From positions 300,736 to 364,735 of the forward strand of contig JAEWWT010000024.1 of NCBI GenBank assembly GCA_023396225.1: DNA of 64,000 nt, given 5' to 3'. The notes beneath the pieces are model-generated. The model did not search any database, was not told the DNA's origin, and was given only the letters and a program-made list of their open reading frames with translations. Position 1 is the first letter of the stretch. Every line of letters starts with the position of its first letter. Position numbers and translations under genes: made by a program. The stretch comes from Bacillota bacterium (lineage in GTDB: Bacteria; Bacillota; Clostridia; Oscillospirales; Ruminococcaceae). Shown here piece after piece: positions 50,761 to 59,321 of this stretch.

Positions 50761-51918
50761 ATGAAAAGTAATAAAATTATATCTATAGTTCTTTGCCTGA
50801 CATTTGCAAGTACATTATCAATAACTGTTACAGCAAATTTTAATTATTTAAAACAGGATATGGACTATAAAGATCTTAAAATCTTTTCAAATTGTAATAC
50901 ATATTCATATCAGATCTTTAATTATAAAAAAGAAAATGCAGTAATTGATGTTAATACTGTAGAAAATCAGTTGCAGTATTATAAAAATCAATTATTTTTC
51001 GTAGAAATTGGCTCAAGTGAGTATTATGAATATAAACTGAAAATTGCTGAACTAAATAAGAGCTTAGGTTTATTAAAGTTTGAAGAAGACTATTATAATA
51101 AAACCAAATATGATGAAGATAAAAAGCTATATGAATTAACACTAAATAAAAAATATTATGAATATTGTATTCTTGAACAACAGTTGGAAATTCAAGGCGC
51201 TAATGTAAATTATGTCAGTAAACTTGCAGAAGTAGAATCTGTTAAGCTTAGTAAAGGACAATCCACTGAAAATGATAAAAAGATAAAGGATATTAATCTT
51301 GAACTTGCCATGTCAGAAAAGGATAAGGTTAATGACTCTATAGAACAAAAAAGATATGAGATTTTGAATTATCTAAATCAGTATAAATATACCGATAATT
51401 TTTCAATTGAGCCTGAATTACCATCAACCATTTACCATCATAAGTTCAATGTTGATGATATCTATAGAAATTTCAAAGATCAAAACCACCTTATACAAAA
51501 AGATAATAAAGCACTTATCCTTCAGGAAGAATATATATCAGAAATTACTCTGCTATATGGAGGGACCAACGATACAGTTAGGCTGAATAAGAATAACTTA
51601 GAGATTGATAAGCTTAACTATGAATCAACTTGTGAAGAGTATAAGTATCAAATAACAAAATTAATTTATGATTATGAAAATTCTTATTCTCAATACCAAA
51701 GCTATAAGGAATACAATTCTGTAATAGACAGCAAAATAGATATTCTTGAAATATCAAAAAGTTCTGGAAATGTAAGTGATTTAGAATACCTTAAACAGTA
51801 TTACGAATTAACTAAGGAAAAGCTTGAATATTACAAGGCGCTTATTAACACAGATATTTTATATCAGCAGTTATGCCTTGTTGATAGCGGTATCTGGCCA
51901 ATTGAAAATGTCGATTAA
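50761..51918 (+). CDS. Secreted TolC-like helical protein in the bacteriocin operon
   Basis: A 385-residue protein with a signal peptide (~1-26) and almost entirely helical mature part. Two related repeats end in SKLAEVESVKLSKGQSTENDK and KIDILEISKSSGNVSDLEYL, the pattern of TolC-family efflux proteins in which a helix ends, a glycine turn (x-G-x-(S/A)) follows, and then a coupled helix with a leucine-rich register. The usual beta-barrel strands are not evident. A Gram-positive cell has no outer membrane, so it may form a cell-wall-spanning duct or a coiled-coil brace on the adaptor. GGAG lies before the ATG. Confidence 0.65.
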   Translation: MKSNKIISIVLCLTFASTLSITVTANFNYLKQDMDYKDLKIFSNCNTYSYQIFNYKKENAVIDVNTVENQLQYYKNQLFFVEIGSSEYYEYKLKIAELNKSLGLLKFEEDYYNKTKYDEDKKLYELTLNKKYYEYCILEQQLEIQGANVNYVSKLAEVESVKLSKGQSTENDKKIKDINLELAMSEKDKVNDSIEQKRYEILNYLNQYKYTDNFSIEPELPSTIYHHKFNVDDIYRNFKDQNHLIQKDNKALILQEEYISEITLLYGGTNDTVRLNKNNLEIDKLNYESTCEEYKYQITKLIYDYENSYSQYQSYKEYNSVIDSKIDILEISKSSGNVSDLEYLKQYYELTKEKLEYYKALINTDILYQQLCLVDSGIWPIENVD

Positions 51919-52065
51919 TGTAAAAATTATAACTTTAAAAAATGCTACTGTCGTTGTTCTGTGTATGCCCTAAACCAACAACATTCAATTTAAAAAGGTT
52001 TCGGTCTGGATAGTATAATAATATTTTAATTCTGATAATTCAAGTCTTAAAACTTCTTACTAACC

Positions 52066-52103
52066 ATGAAAAGCTCCTGAATTTGATTTCAGGAGCTTTT
52101 CAT
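52066..52103. terminator. Terminator right of the bacteriocin locus
   Basis: 16-bp perfect stem ATGAAAAGCTCCTGAA/TTCAGGAGCTTTTCAT. Shares its core with the hairpin at 45282-45320 on the other side of the locus. Confidence 0.8.
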
Positions 52104-52123
52104 ATGTATTAATTCTTTAACCC

Positions 52124-52486
52124 TTACCCCAGCTTCTTTTTCAGAAAATCCTTAGAGCCTAAATTGAAAGGCTCTATTTTTATGCCTTGTTTACGGAGCA
52201 GGTCAACTTTCATAGCAAGTAATTCAGGAAAAACATTTAAGTCCATAGCTATCTCATAATATGTTAAGCCACTTTCAAGTAGTTCATAAAAATCATCATC
52301 TGGGATAAGTAACTGTGCAGAAAAATAATTGGCGTCAATTTCTCTTTGATGATTCTGGTAAGTAAAATTTAAACCATCTGAAAAAGCACCTATACTTCCA
52401 CGATGCAATTGATCATGCCCAAGCTCGTGTGCAAGAACAATCTTTCTTTCAACGAAGTCAAGTTTATCTGATACTACATATAATGT
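52124..52486 (-). pseudogene. ImmA/IrrE metallopeptidase gene, 5' end missing
   Basis: Read leftwards from about 52486 the frame gives LYVVSDKLDFVERKIVLAHELGHD, with the zinc motif HELGH, then REIDANYFSAQLLIPDD, then a C-terminal helical part of normal length. Everything upstream of this is replaced by the methylase fragment on the other strand. ImmA proteases cleave phage or ICE repressors. With no start or promoter it is probably silent; an ATG at 52408 would give a form without HELGH. Confidence 0.75.
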
Positions 52487-53144
52487 GAACTATGAAGGTT
52501 CTGCTGGTAAAATTCAAAATGATAACATGGAGAACGACAAGTTCTATAAGTTTCTTTATGATGCTTTTGTTAATACTGAATACGCCATGGCTGACGATGC
52601 AAGTATTTATGTTTTTCATGCAGATACAGAAGGACTTAATTTCAGAAAAGCTTTTGTTGACGCAGGATTTTATCTTTCAGGAACTTGCATATGGAAAAAG
52701 CAATCTCTTGTTTTAGGAAGAAGTCCATATCAGTGGCAACATGAGCCTGTGCTATTTGGTTGGAAGAAGAAAGGTAAACATCAGTGGTACACAGGAAGAA
52801 AGGAATCTACTATCTGGGAATATGACAAACCTAAGAAAAACGGTGATCATCCTACAATGAAACCAATACCGCTTATTGCTTATCCGATTACAAATTCAAG
52901 TCTGAGCAACTGTATAGTGCTCGACCCATTCGGCGGTAGCGGTTCTACACTTATTGCCTGTGAACAGACAAACCGAATTTGTTACACTATAGAGCTTGAT
53001 GAGAAATTCTGTGATGTTATTGTAAAAAGGTACATTGAGCAAATCAATTCATCAGACAATGTTTCTGTTTTGCGTGATGGGATGAACTATTCTTATCAGG
53101 AAGTATCCTCTATTGCAGAAAATATGTCACATGGTGAAATGTAA
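52479..53144 (+). pseudogene. Phage DNA adenine/N4-cytosine methylase, N-terminal part missing
   Basis: The frame opens at the junction with YNVNYEGSAGK, which in intact phage methylases directly follows the DPPY catalytic motif; here the preceding bases encode D-T-T instead. The rest (about 220 residues) is complete, including FHADTEG, HEPVLFGWKK, HPTMKP and the SAM motif LDPFGGSGSTLIA. Because the catalytic motif and any DNA-binding N-terminus are gone, it is probably inactive. The GTG at 52485 has no ribosome site. Confidence 0.7.
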
Positions 53145-53190
53145 ACAATCTATTAGCTTATGTGTTGCAATACTTCTACACATTACATAC

Positions 53191-53221
53191 TTGATAAATA
53201 CCTCATTCAGAGTGATATATA
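53191..53221 (+). promoter_or_regulatory. Phage promoter 1 (TTGATAAATAC family)
   Basis: TTGATA at 53191, then GATATA at 53214 (17-base spacer). The spacer is similar to that of the promoter at 54135: AATACcTCATtcAGAGT against AATACaGCATatAGAGT. Confidence 0.6.
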
Positions 53222-53251
53222 TAAGTACCAAATATGTAGGAGGTACTTAAA

Positions 53252-53872
53252 ATGGAAATAAGATTTAATGTAACAGGAGAGGATAGAAAAAGACTTGTCA
53301 CAGCAATAGGAGAAATATCAGGAATAAAACCTTTATATTTGAAAGTTCCAAGCTGTGCGTACCAGATCGGTGAGATAATCGTTGACAAAAATGGAACAGT
53401 AACCGGAGCAGACGAATCTTTAAAATGCAGTCTAGCTGAAAAAGGTTTTGAAGGAAATGAAATTACTTGCTTAACAATTGAAATTCCAAAGGAGGGTTTT
53501 AATGAGATTTCTTTAGAAAACTTAAAAAGAATAATCGCAAGCAAACAGATATTAATTAAAAAGGCTTTAGATGTTGAAAGCATTGACTTTGAAATAAAGG
53601 ATGATCATATTTGTTTTCCTTGGTTTAATACAAGTGAGAATGCAAAAGCCTACACACTTTTTATATCAGCTCTATGCAGCATGGCAAAGACCCATAAATG
53701 CACTATTAACACAGAAAAGCTAGTTGCAAATGAAAAATACACATTCCGTTGTTTTCTTCTTAGATTAGGCTTCATTGGTGAAGAATATAAGGCAGAGAGA
53801 AAAATACTTCTTCAGAATCTTACAGGCTCATCTGCTTTTAAGGAGGTTTTTACAAATGAAAACACCAAGTAA
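53252..53872 (+). CDS. Phage 'virulence-related' protein
   Basis: A 206-residue soluble protein starting MEIRFNVTGEDRKRLV, with KPLYLKVPSCAYQIG and a C-terminal half containing DDHICFPWF and FRCFLLRLGFIGEEYKAERK. This matches a protein repeatedly annotated as virulence-related in Clostridial prophages and conjugative elements, for which no function is known to me. The last block GFIGEEYKAER also recurs in the amidoligase (GFIGEEFANCRE), so the two share a C-terminal module. AGGAGG lies 9 bases before the ATG. Confidence 0.75.
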   Translation: MEIRFNVTGEDRKRLVTAIGEISGIKPLYLKVPSCAYQIGEIIVDKNGTVTGADESLKCSLAEKGFEGNEITCLTIEIPKEGFNEISLENLKRIIASKQILIKKALDVESIDFEIKDDHICFPWFNTSENAKAYTLFISALCSMAKTHKCTINTEKLVANEKYTFRCFLLRLGFIGEEYKAERKILLQNLTGSSAFKEVFTNENTK

Positions 53873-54080
53873 AGAAACTCTTGATTTGCTTAGAAAAACC
53901 TATCCCAAGGGTACAAGAATAGAACTTATAGGGATGGATGACCCTTATTCAAAGCTTGTTGCAGGTGATAAAGGAACGGTTATGTATGTTGATGATATGG
54001 CAACAATTCATATTTCTTGGGACAAGGGTAGCTCGCTTGGCCTTGTGTATGGTGAGGATTTATGGAAAGTAATAAAATAA
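53856..54080 (+). CDS. DUF4314 protein
   Basis: A 74-residue protein. After a short helix, it is a small beta barrel: KGTRIELIGM, GDKGTVMYVDD, TIHISWDKGSSLGLVYGEDLW. This is the DUF4314 pattern of Firmicute phages and mobile elements; function unknown. AAGGAGG stands 8-10 bases before the ATG at 53856, inside the last codons of the previous gene (17-base overlap). A terminator-like hairpin follows. Confidence 0.8.
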   Translation: MKTPSKETLDLLRKTYPKGTRIELIGMDDPYSKLVAGDKGTVMYVDDMATIHISWDKGSSLGLVYGEDLWKVIK

Positions 54081-54098
54081 TGATATGTACAGTATCTG

Positions 54099-54124
54099 CA
54101 CTATATATTCTACAATATATAGTG
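54099..54124 (+). terminator. Hairpin after DUF4314 gene
   Basis: 11-bp stem CACTATATATT/AATATATAGTG with a 4-base loop; weak T tail. Confidence 0.5.
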
Positions 54125-54134
54125 TAATTAATAC

Positions 54135-54163
54135 TTGATAAATACAGCATATAGAGTTAATAT
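54135..54163 (+). promoter_or_regulatory. Phage promoter 2 (TTGATAAATAC family)
   Basis: TTGATA (54135-54140), 17-base spacer, TAATAT (54158-54163); spacer similar to promoter 1. Confidence 0.6.
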
Positions 54164-54203
54164 GTGACTACCAAAAGAATCACACTGAAAAGAGGTAGTT
54201 ATT

Positions 54204-55106
54204 ATGTTAACAACAAACTTTGGTATTGAAATTGAAATGACAGGCATTACAAGAAAACAAGCTGCTGAGGTTGCTGCAGAACATTTAAACGGAACAGTAG
54301 AACATACCTTTGATGGTTACGACACCTACAAGGTAAAAGCAGAAGACGGTCGCATTTGGAAACTTATGAGTGATGCTTCAATTACAACAGAACGCAAGGA
54401 AAACGGTAGAAAGGTTTATGCTGACAAGAGTCACAGCGTTGAGTTGGTTAGCCCAATCCTCACCTATCAAGGTGATATTGAAAGGTTGCAAGAATTGGTC
54501 AGAAAACTTCGTAAGGTAGGTGCTTTCACCAACAACACTTGTGGAATTCATATTCATCTTGACGGTGCAAACCACACAGTACGTTCCATTCGAAACTTCA
54601 TAAATATTATTGCAAGCAAGAACGACCTTTTCTACAAGGCACTTGAAATTAACCCAGAACGAGTGAGATTTTGCAAAAAGATGGACGAAACCTTGGTTAA
54701 AATGATTAACAGCAAAAAGCCTAAGCATATGGAGCAAATTGAGAGCCTTTGGTACGATGGCTACAGCGAAAGCACAAGCAGACATTATCATTCAAGCAGA
54801 TACCACTTCCTTAATCTGCACAGCTTTTTCACAGGACATCATACAGTTGAATTAAGAGGATTTAACAGCACCCTCCACGCAGGAAAAATCAGAAGCTACA
54901 TTGTTCTAGCTCTTGCACTTAACAATCAAGCCTTAACCCAAAAATTCGCAAGCTATAAAAAGCCACAGACCGAAAACGAGAAATTTGCAATGAGAACCTA
55001 CCTTAACAGAATTGGATTTATTGGCGAGGAATTTGCAAATTGCAGAGAACACCTTACAGCAAGCCTTGATGGAGATACAGCCTTCAGGTTTGGCAGAACA
55101 GCTTGA
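54204..55106 (+). CDS. Amidoligase-family enzyme (PF12224)
   Basis: A 300-residue protein of the glutamine-synthetase-like amidoligases. Visible marks are NFGIEIEMTG at the start (metal-binding glutamates), HSVELVSPIL, NTCGIHIHLDG and VELRGFNSTLHAGKI. These ATP-dependent ligases are predicted to form amide bonds between amino acids or peptides. The C-terminal GFIGEEFANCREHL module is shared with the virulence-related protein. The neighbouring gamma-glutamylcyclotransferase suggests glutamyl conjugates as product. AGAGGTAG precedes the ATG. Confidence 0.85.
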   Translation: MLTTNFGIEIEMTGITRKQAAEVAAEHLNGTVEHTFDGYDTYKVKAEDGRIWKLMSDASITTERKENGRKVYADKSHSVELVSPILTYQGDIERLQELVRKLRKVGAFTNNTCGIHIHLDGANHTVRSIRNFINIIASKNDLFYKALEINPERVRFCKKMDETLVKMINSKKPKHMEQIESLWYDGYSESTSRHYHSSRYHFLNLHSFFTGHHTVELRGFNSTLHAGKIRSYIVLALALNNQALTQKFASYKKPQTENEKFAMRTYLNRIGFIGEEFANCREHLTASLDGDTAFRFGRTA

Positions 55107-55123
55107 AAGGAGAGAAAAAAGAA

Positions 55124-55561
55124 ATGAAAAGGTTATATCTTGCTTACGGTTCAAACCTGAATCTTGAACAGATGGCGCACCGTTGCCCCACAGCTAAGGC
55201 GGTTGGGGCAACTACCCTAAAGGACTACGCATTGCTTTTTAGGGGGCAACACGGTGGCGCTGTTGCAACTGTTGAGCCACTTGAAAATGGTAGTGTTGCT
55301 TGTTTGATATGGGAAATTACCGAAACAGACGAACAAGCACTTGATAGGTACGAAGGTTTTCCTTTTCTCTATCGCAAGGAAAATGTTAAGGTCAAGCTTG
55401 GCAGAAAAACTGTTAAAGTTATGGTATATGTTATGAACGAGGGTAAACCTCTTAACACACCAGGCTGTTATTATTACAGCACTATTTTGGAGGGATACAA
55501 GTCAGCTGGGTTTGATGTTAAGTTGCTGAAAAAGGCTGTGGAGGATTCGGTGGAAAGCTGA
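55124..55561 (+). CDS. Gamma-glutamylcyclotransferase-like (AIG2) protein
   Basis: A 145-residue enzyme with the substrate loop YGSNL (residues 8-12) and the segment LDRYEGFP with the catalytic acidic residue. Enzymes of this fold release 5-oxoproline from gamma-glutamyl amines or peptides. It is in tandem with an amidoligase, a pairing described for phage and bacterial amidoligase systems, where one makes and the other trims the glutamyl bond. AAGGAGAG lies 9-11 bases before the ATG at 55124; the frame opens earlier at 55103 without need. Confidence 0.87.
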   Translation: MKRLYLAYGSNLNLEQMAHRCPTAKAVGATTLKDYALLFRGQHGGAVATVEPLENGSVACLIWEITETDEQALDRYEGFPFLYRKENVKVKLGRKTVKVMVYVMNEGKPLNTPGCYYYSTILEGYKSAGFDVKLLKKAVEDSVES

Positions 55562-55580
55562 TAAGATTAATAAAAAACAT

Positions 55581-55612
55581 AACCTCGATTACCAATTAAG
55601 GCAGTCGAGGTT
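55581..55612 (+). terminator. Hairpin after cyclotransferase gene
   Basis: AACCTCGA pairs with TCGAGGTT; no clear T tail, so termination is uncertain. Confidence 0.45.
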
Positions 55613-55708
55613 GATAATGCTGAAATAAGGCGTGGAAACTATAAATTTAAGGGAATAAATAGGTAATGGAGATTGTGCTCATAACATCTACAAGGATACT
55701 CATTACTT

Positions 55709-56020
55709 TTATATTCGGTCACCTATAACGCATAAGCAAAAAATAAGTGTCAAAGAATTCATAACCATCCCTATTAAAAAAACTGGTAATTTAATTTTTC
55801 TTACAATAATAAGTACAATATGTGTAATAAGCACAACAGCGGTAATTAACAAAGATGCTACCAAAACTGTTCCCGATAAATTCCATGCAAGCATACCCCT
55901 GACACTGTTCTGTACATAATAGCTAATATAAATTAGTATATAATTAATAAATATAACTATAATTGATAATATACCAAATGGGTTCTTAATGCTTTGCTTT
56001 TTGAACATATTCTTTTTCAT
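55709..56020 (-). CDS. Small three-helix membrane protein
   Basis: A 103-residue protein with three hydrophobic helices (~15-33, ~47-70, ~78-100) and a basic start (MKKNMFKKQSIK). AGGAGG lies 5 bases before the ATG at 56020; the longer frame from 56083 reads into noncoding sequence. It is the only minus-strand gene inside the phage block and occupies the place where HNH and small terminase genes are normally found, so it may be a later insertion. No family recognised. Confidence 0.65.
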   Translation of the reverse strand: MKKNMFKKQSIKNPFGILSIIVIFINYILIYISYYVQNSVRGMLAWNLSGTVLVASLLITAVVLITHIVLIIVRKIKLPVFLIGMVMNSLTLIFCLCVIGDRI

Positions 56021-56097
56021 ATTTCCTCCTAATTTATAAAATCTTTCCCTAATTATATTACCTTTTAATATTAGAGTCAACAATATTTTACCAATTA

Positions 56098-56117
56098 AGA
56101 GCCTTTATGGCTCTTTT
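56098..56117 (+). terminator. Small terminator before TerL
   Basis: AGAGCC-TTTAT-GGCTCT followed by TTTT. Confidence 0.6.
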
Positions 56118-56146
56118 TATCTATACAGAAATGGAGGTAACAGCAT

Positions 56147-57748
56147 TTGCGAAAGCTAAAGAAATATACACCCACTAAATTCAAAGCCAAGGGGTCAAAA
56201 TATGACAAAGCTACTGCAGATTATGCTGTTGCCTTTATTGAAAGTCTGAAACATACCAAAGGAACATGGTCGGGTAAGGCATTTGAGCTTATTGACTGGC
56301 AGGAACAAATTATCCGAGATATATTTGGAACAATAAAGCCTAATGGATACCGTCAATTTAATACAGCTTATGTTGAAATTCCTAAAAAGATGGGTAAGTC
56401 AGAACTTGCTGCTGCTGTTGCTTTGCTCCTTACTTGTGGTGATGGAGAGGAACGTGCAGAAGTTTATGGATGTGCTGCTGACCGTCAGCAAGCTTCAATT
56501 GTATTTGAAGTTGCAGCTGACATGGTAAGAATGTGTCCGGCTTTAAGTAAACGAGTAAAGATTTTATCATCTCAAAAAAGAATTGTATATGCACCAACTA
56601 ATAGCTTTTATCAGGTTCTGTCTGCTGAAGCTTATTCAAAGCATGGATTTAACATTCATGGAGTTGTTTTTGATGAATTACATACACAGCCGAACAGAAA
56701 GCTCTTTGATGTAATGACTAAAGGTTCTGGAGATGCACGAATGCAACCTCTTTACTTCCTTATAACTACTGCAGGAACAGATACAAATTCAATATGTTAT
56801 GAAACTCATCAGAAAGCTAAGGACATAATTGAGGGTAGAAAAACAGATCCGACATTCTATCCTGTTATATATGGTGCAAATGAAAGTGATGATTGGACTG
56901 ATCCGAAGGTCTGGAAGAAAGCAAACCCTTCGCTTGGAATTACCGTTGCAATAGATAAGGTAAAAGCAGCCTGTGAATCAGCTAAACAAAACCCTGCAGA
57001 AGAAAACTCATTCAGACAGCTTCGTCTTAATCAATGGGTAAAACAAGCTGTGCGTTGGATGCCAATGGAGAAATGGGATAAGTGTTCATTTTCAGTTAGT
57101 CCAGAGTATTTAGAAGGCAGAGTATGCTATGGTGGACTTGACCTTTCATCAACAACAGATATTACTGCTTTTGTGCTTGTTTTTCCACCTGCAGATGAAG
57201 AAGATAAATATTGCGTTCTTCCATACTTCTGGATACCAGAGGATACTCTTGATCTCAGAGTAAAGCGAGATCATGTGCCTTATGATTTGTGGGAGCGACA
57301 AGGTTTTCTTAAAACAACTGAGGGGAATGTTGTTCACTATGGCTTTATAGAAAAATTTATAGAAGAACTCGGCACAAAATATAATATCCGAGAAATTGCC
57401 TTTGACCGTTGGGGTGCTGTACAGATGGTTCAGAACCTTGAGGGCTTAGGCTTTACTGTTGTTCCTTTTGGACAAGGCTTTAAGGATATGTCCCCACCTA
57501 CAAAGGAACTTATGAAACTTACCCTTGAAGAAAAACTTGCACATGGTGGGCATCCTGTTCTTCGTTGGATGATGGACAATATTTTTATACGAACAGATCC
57601 TGCTGGCAACATAAAGGCGGATAAAGAAAAAAGCACCGAGAAGATCGACGGTGCTATTGCAACTATTATGGCTCTTGACAGAGCAATACGCTGTGGCGGT
57701 TCTATTGGTGGAAGTGTTTATGATGATAGAGGAATTTTGGTATTGTAA
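56147..57748 (+). CDS. Phage terminase large subunit
   Basis: A 533-residue DNA-packaging motor. The ATPase domain has a Walker A-like PKKMGKSE (79-86) and Walker B VVFDELH, with the coupling motif ITTAGTD after it. The nuclease domain follows (~310-530) with GGLDLSSTTDITAF, FDRWGA and DGAIATIMALDRA. This is the HK97/Terminase_1 type. The start is TTG at 56147, 8 bases after GGAGGT. It appears intact. The portal gene that should follow directly is 2.1 kb away because a three-gene cassette lies between. Confidence 0.92.
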   Translation: MRKLKKYTPTKFKAKGSKYDKATADYAVAFIESLKHTKGTWSGKAFELIDWQEQIIRDIFGTIKPNGYRQFNTAYVEIPKKMGKSELAAAVALLLTCGDGEERAEVYGCAADRQQASIVFEVAADMVRMCPALSKRVKILSSQKRIVYAPTNSFYQVLSAEAYSKHGFNIHGVVFDELHTQPNRKLFDVMTKGSGDARMQPLYFLITTAGTDTNSICYETHQKAKDIIEGRKTDPTFYPVIYGANESDDWTDPKVWKKANPSLGITVAIDKVKAACESAKQNPAEENSFRQLRLNQWVKQAVRWMPMEKWDKCSFSVSPEYLEGRVCYGGLDLSSTTDITAFVLVFPPADEEDKYCVLPYFWIPEDTLDLRVKRDHVPYDLWERQGFLKTTEGNVVHYGFIEKFIEELGTKYNIREIAFDRWGAVQMVQNLEGLGFTVVPFGQGFKDMSPPTKELMKLTLEEKLAHGGHPVLRWMMDNIFIRTDPAGNIKADKEKSTEKIDGAIATIMALDRAIRCGGSIGGSVYDDRGILVL

Positions 57749-57865
57749 ATATATATTTACTATTTTTATTATGATTATTACAAATTAAATAGATCTTATT
57801 TTTCTAAAGGAATTATGCGAATACTATTTGGATATAATTAAATATAAAATTATGGGAGGTGCAAA

Positions 57866-58201
57866 ATGATAATATCATACTTATCGTTAAACGAAATTAT
57901 TGATTTATCCATTTCAACTATTGGTGTTGTGGGAAATTTGAAAGATGAAATATACACTTACAATGATATATTTATAATTAAAAAAAATAACTCTATAGTA
58001 GATATATTTTGCAGTGATAAATTATTTTTAAAAAAATTGAATGAGATTATCAAAAATAGAAAAAATGTCTGTAAAAATATATTTACAAGGAGCATGAGAT
58101 GTTATATAATAGATATTGAGGAAATAAAATGTAAATTAGACTACAATGAATTTAAATTAAGGTATAAAGGAAGTGCTGTAAATGAGCGGAATACAGAGTA
58201 A
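57866..58201 (+). CDS. Unknown protein, first gene of DUF262-HEPN cassette
   Basis: A 111-residue protein with GGGAGGTG 4-5 bases before its ATG. It has alternating strands and helices: MIISYLSLNEIIDLS, VVGNLKDEIYTYNDIFIIKK, SIVDIFCSD, then a basic helix LKKLNEIIKNRKNVCKN and a final YIIDIEEIKCKLDY. I do not recognise a family. It overlaps the DUF262 gene by 20 bases, so it is translated with it and likely belongs to the same system, possibly as sensor or antitoxin-like partner. Confidence 0.65.
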   Translation: MIISYLSLNEIIDLSISTIGVVGNLKDEIYTYNDIFIIKKNNSIVDIFCSDKLFLKKLNEIIKNRKNVCKNIFTRSMRCYIIDIEEIKCKLDYNEFKLRYKGSAVNERNTE

Positions 58202-59321
58202 AATTGATACAGTTAAAGATGAAGAAGGATCATACTCTGATGAATCAATATATAATATTTCTTCTTTTGGTACAGATCTATCTTTTAGAGAAGTAATAAC
58301 AATGTATGATGAGGGAGATCTTGAAAAGCCAGAATTGCAGAGAAAATATGTATGGTCAAAAAATGAAGCTAGTAGGTTTATAGATTCACTTTTATTAGGG
58401 CTTCCTGTACCAAGTATTTTTTTAGCTAAAACAAGTAATAATAAGAGATTAATAGTTGATGGATATCAAAGAATCATGACAGTGTATGATTTTGTAAAAG
58501 GTATTTTTAGTGGAGATGGTAAAGTATTTAAGCTTTCCAATTCTGATAATATTAATGAAAATTGGAGAGGGAAAGCATATCAAGAGCTATCAGATGATCA
58601 AAAAAGAATAATTAGAACTTCTCCTATTCACGCAATAGTTTTTGAACAAAAACAACCTTGTGATGATACTGGTATGTATCAAATTTTTGAACGTATTAAT
58701 ACAAGTGGTAGAGTACTTAAACCACAAGAAATCCGAAATTGTGTATATCATGGAAAGTTTAATAGTTTGTTATTTGAATTAAATAAACTTGATATTTGGA
58801 GAAAAATAGTTGGGGATAAAGAAGAAGATAGTAGAATGGCAGATGTAGAATTAATTCTTCGCTTTTATGCTTTTGTAAATATAGCAAAAAGTGAAGAAAT
58901 TAAGCAAACCCAGATTAATTTATCAAAATATCTAAATACTTTTATGGGTCGTTTTTGTAATATTGATAATAAACAAAAACAATCTTTTACGAATCTTTTT
59001 GTTAATACAATGACAGAGTTATATAATTTATTAGGAGACAAGCTTTTTAAGACAACAAGGGTCTTAAAAGGAGAAAATGTATTTGCGCAAAAAATTAATC
59101 CAGTAGTGTTAGATGCTGTATGTACAAGTACAGCTTTCGTATTAGATAAATATGATTTTAAGGAAGAAAGCAAAAGAAGCTTTATTAAAAAATACATAGA
59201 TTTACTTGAAAATGAAGAATTTATAAAGGTTACTACACAAAGAACAACAAATATTAACAACATTAAAGCGAGAATTAACATTGCTACAAAAATATTATAT
59301 GGTGTAAAATATGAATGGTGA
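58182..59321 (+). CDS. DUF262 (GmrS-like, ParB-fold) protein
   Basis: A 379-residue protein whose first ~230 residues are DUF262: ELQRKYVWSKNEASRF at 51, GLPVPSIFLAK at 73 and the nucleotide-binding/catalytic DGYQR at 93-97, then IFERINTSGRVLKPQEIRNC. The C-terminal ~150 residues are helical and lack the DUF1524 HNH nuclease of GmrSD-type restriction proteins. DUF262 domains hydrolyse NTPs in modification-dependent defence. Its start is after AAAGGAAG, and it overlaps the HEPN gene by 11 bases. Confidence 0.85.
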   Translation: MSGIQSKIDTVKDEEGSYSDESIYNISSFGTDLSFREVITMYDEGDLEKPELQRKYVWSKNEASRFIDSLLLGLPVPSIFLAKTSNNKRLIVDGYQRIMTVYDFVKGIFSGDGKVFKLSNSDNINENWRGKAYQELSDDQKRIIRTSPIHAIVFEQKQPCDDTGMYQIFERINTSGRVLKPQEIRNCVYHGKFNSLLFELNKLDIWRKIVGDKEEDSRMADVELILRFYAFVNIAKSEEIKQTQINLSKYLNTFMGRFCNIDNKQKQSFTNLFVNTMTELYNLLGDKLFKTTRVLKGENVFAQKINPVVLDAVCTSTAFVLDKYDFKEESKRSFIKKYIDLLENEEFIKVTTQRTTNINNIKARINIATKILYGVKYEW

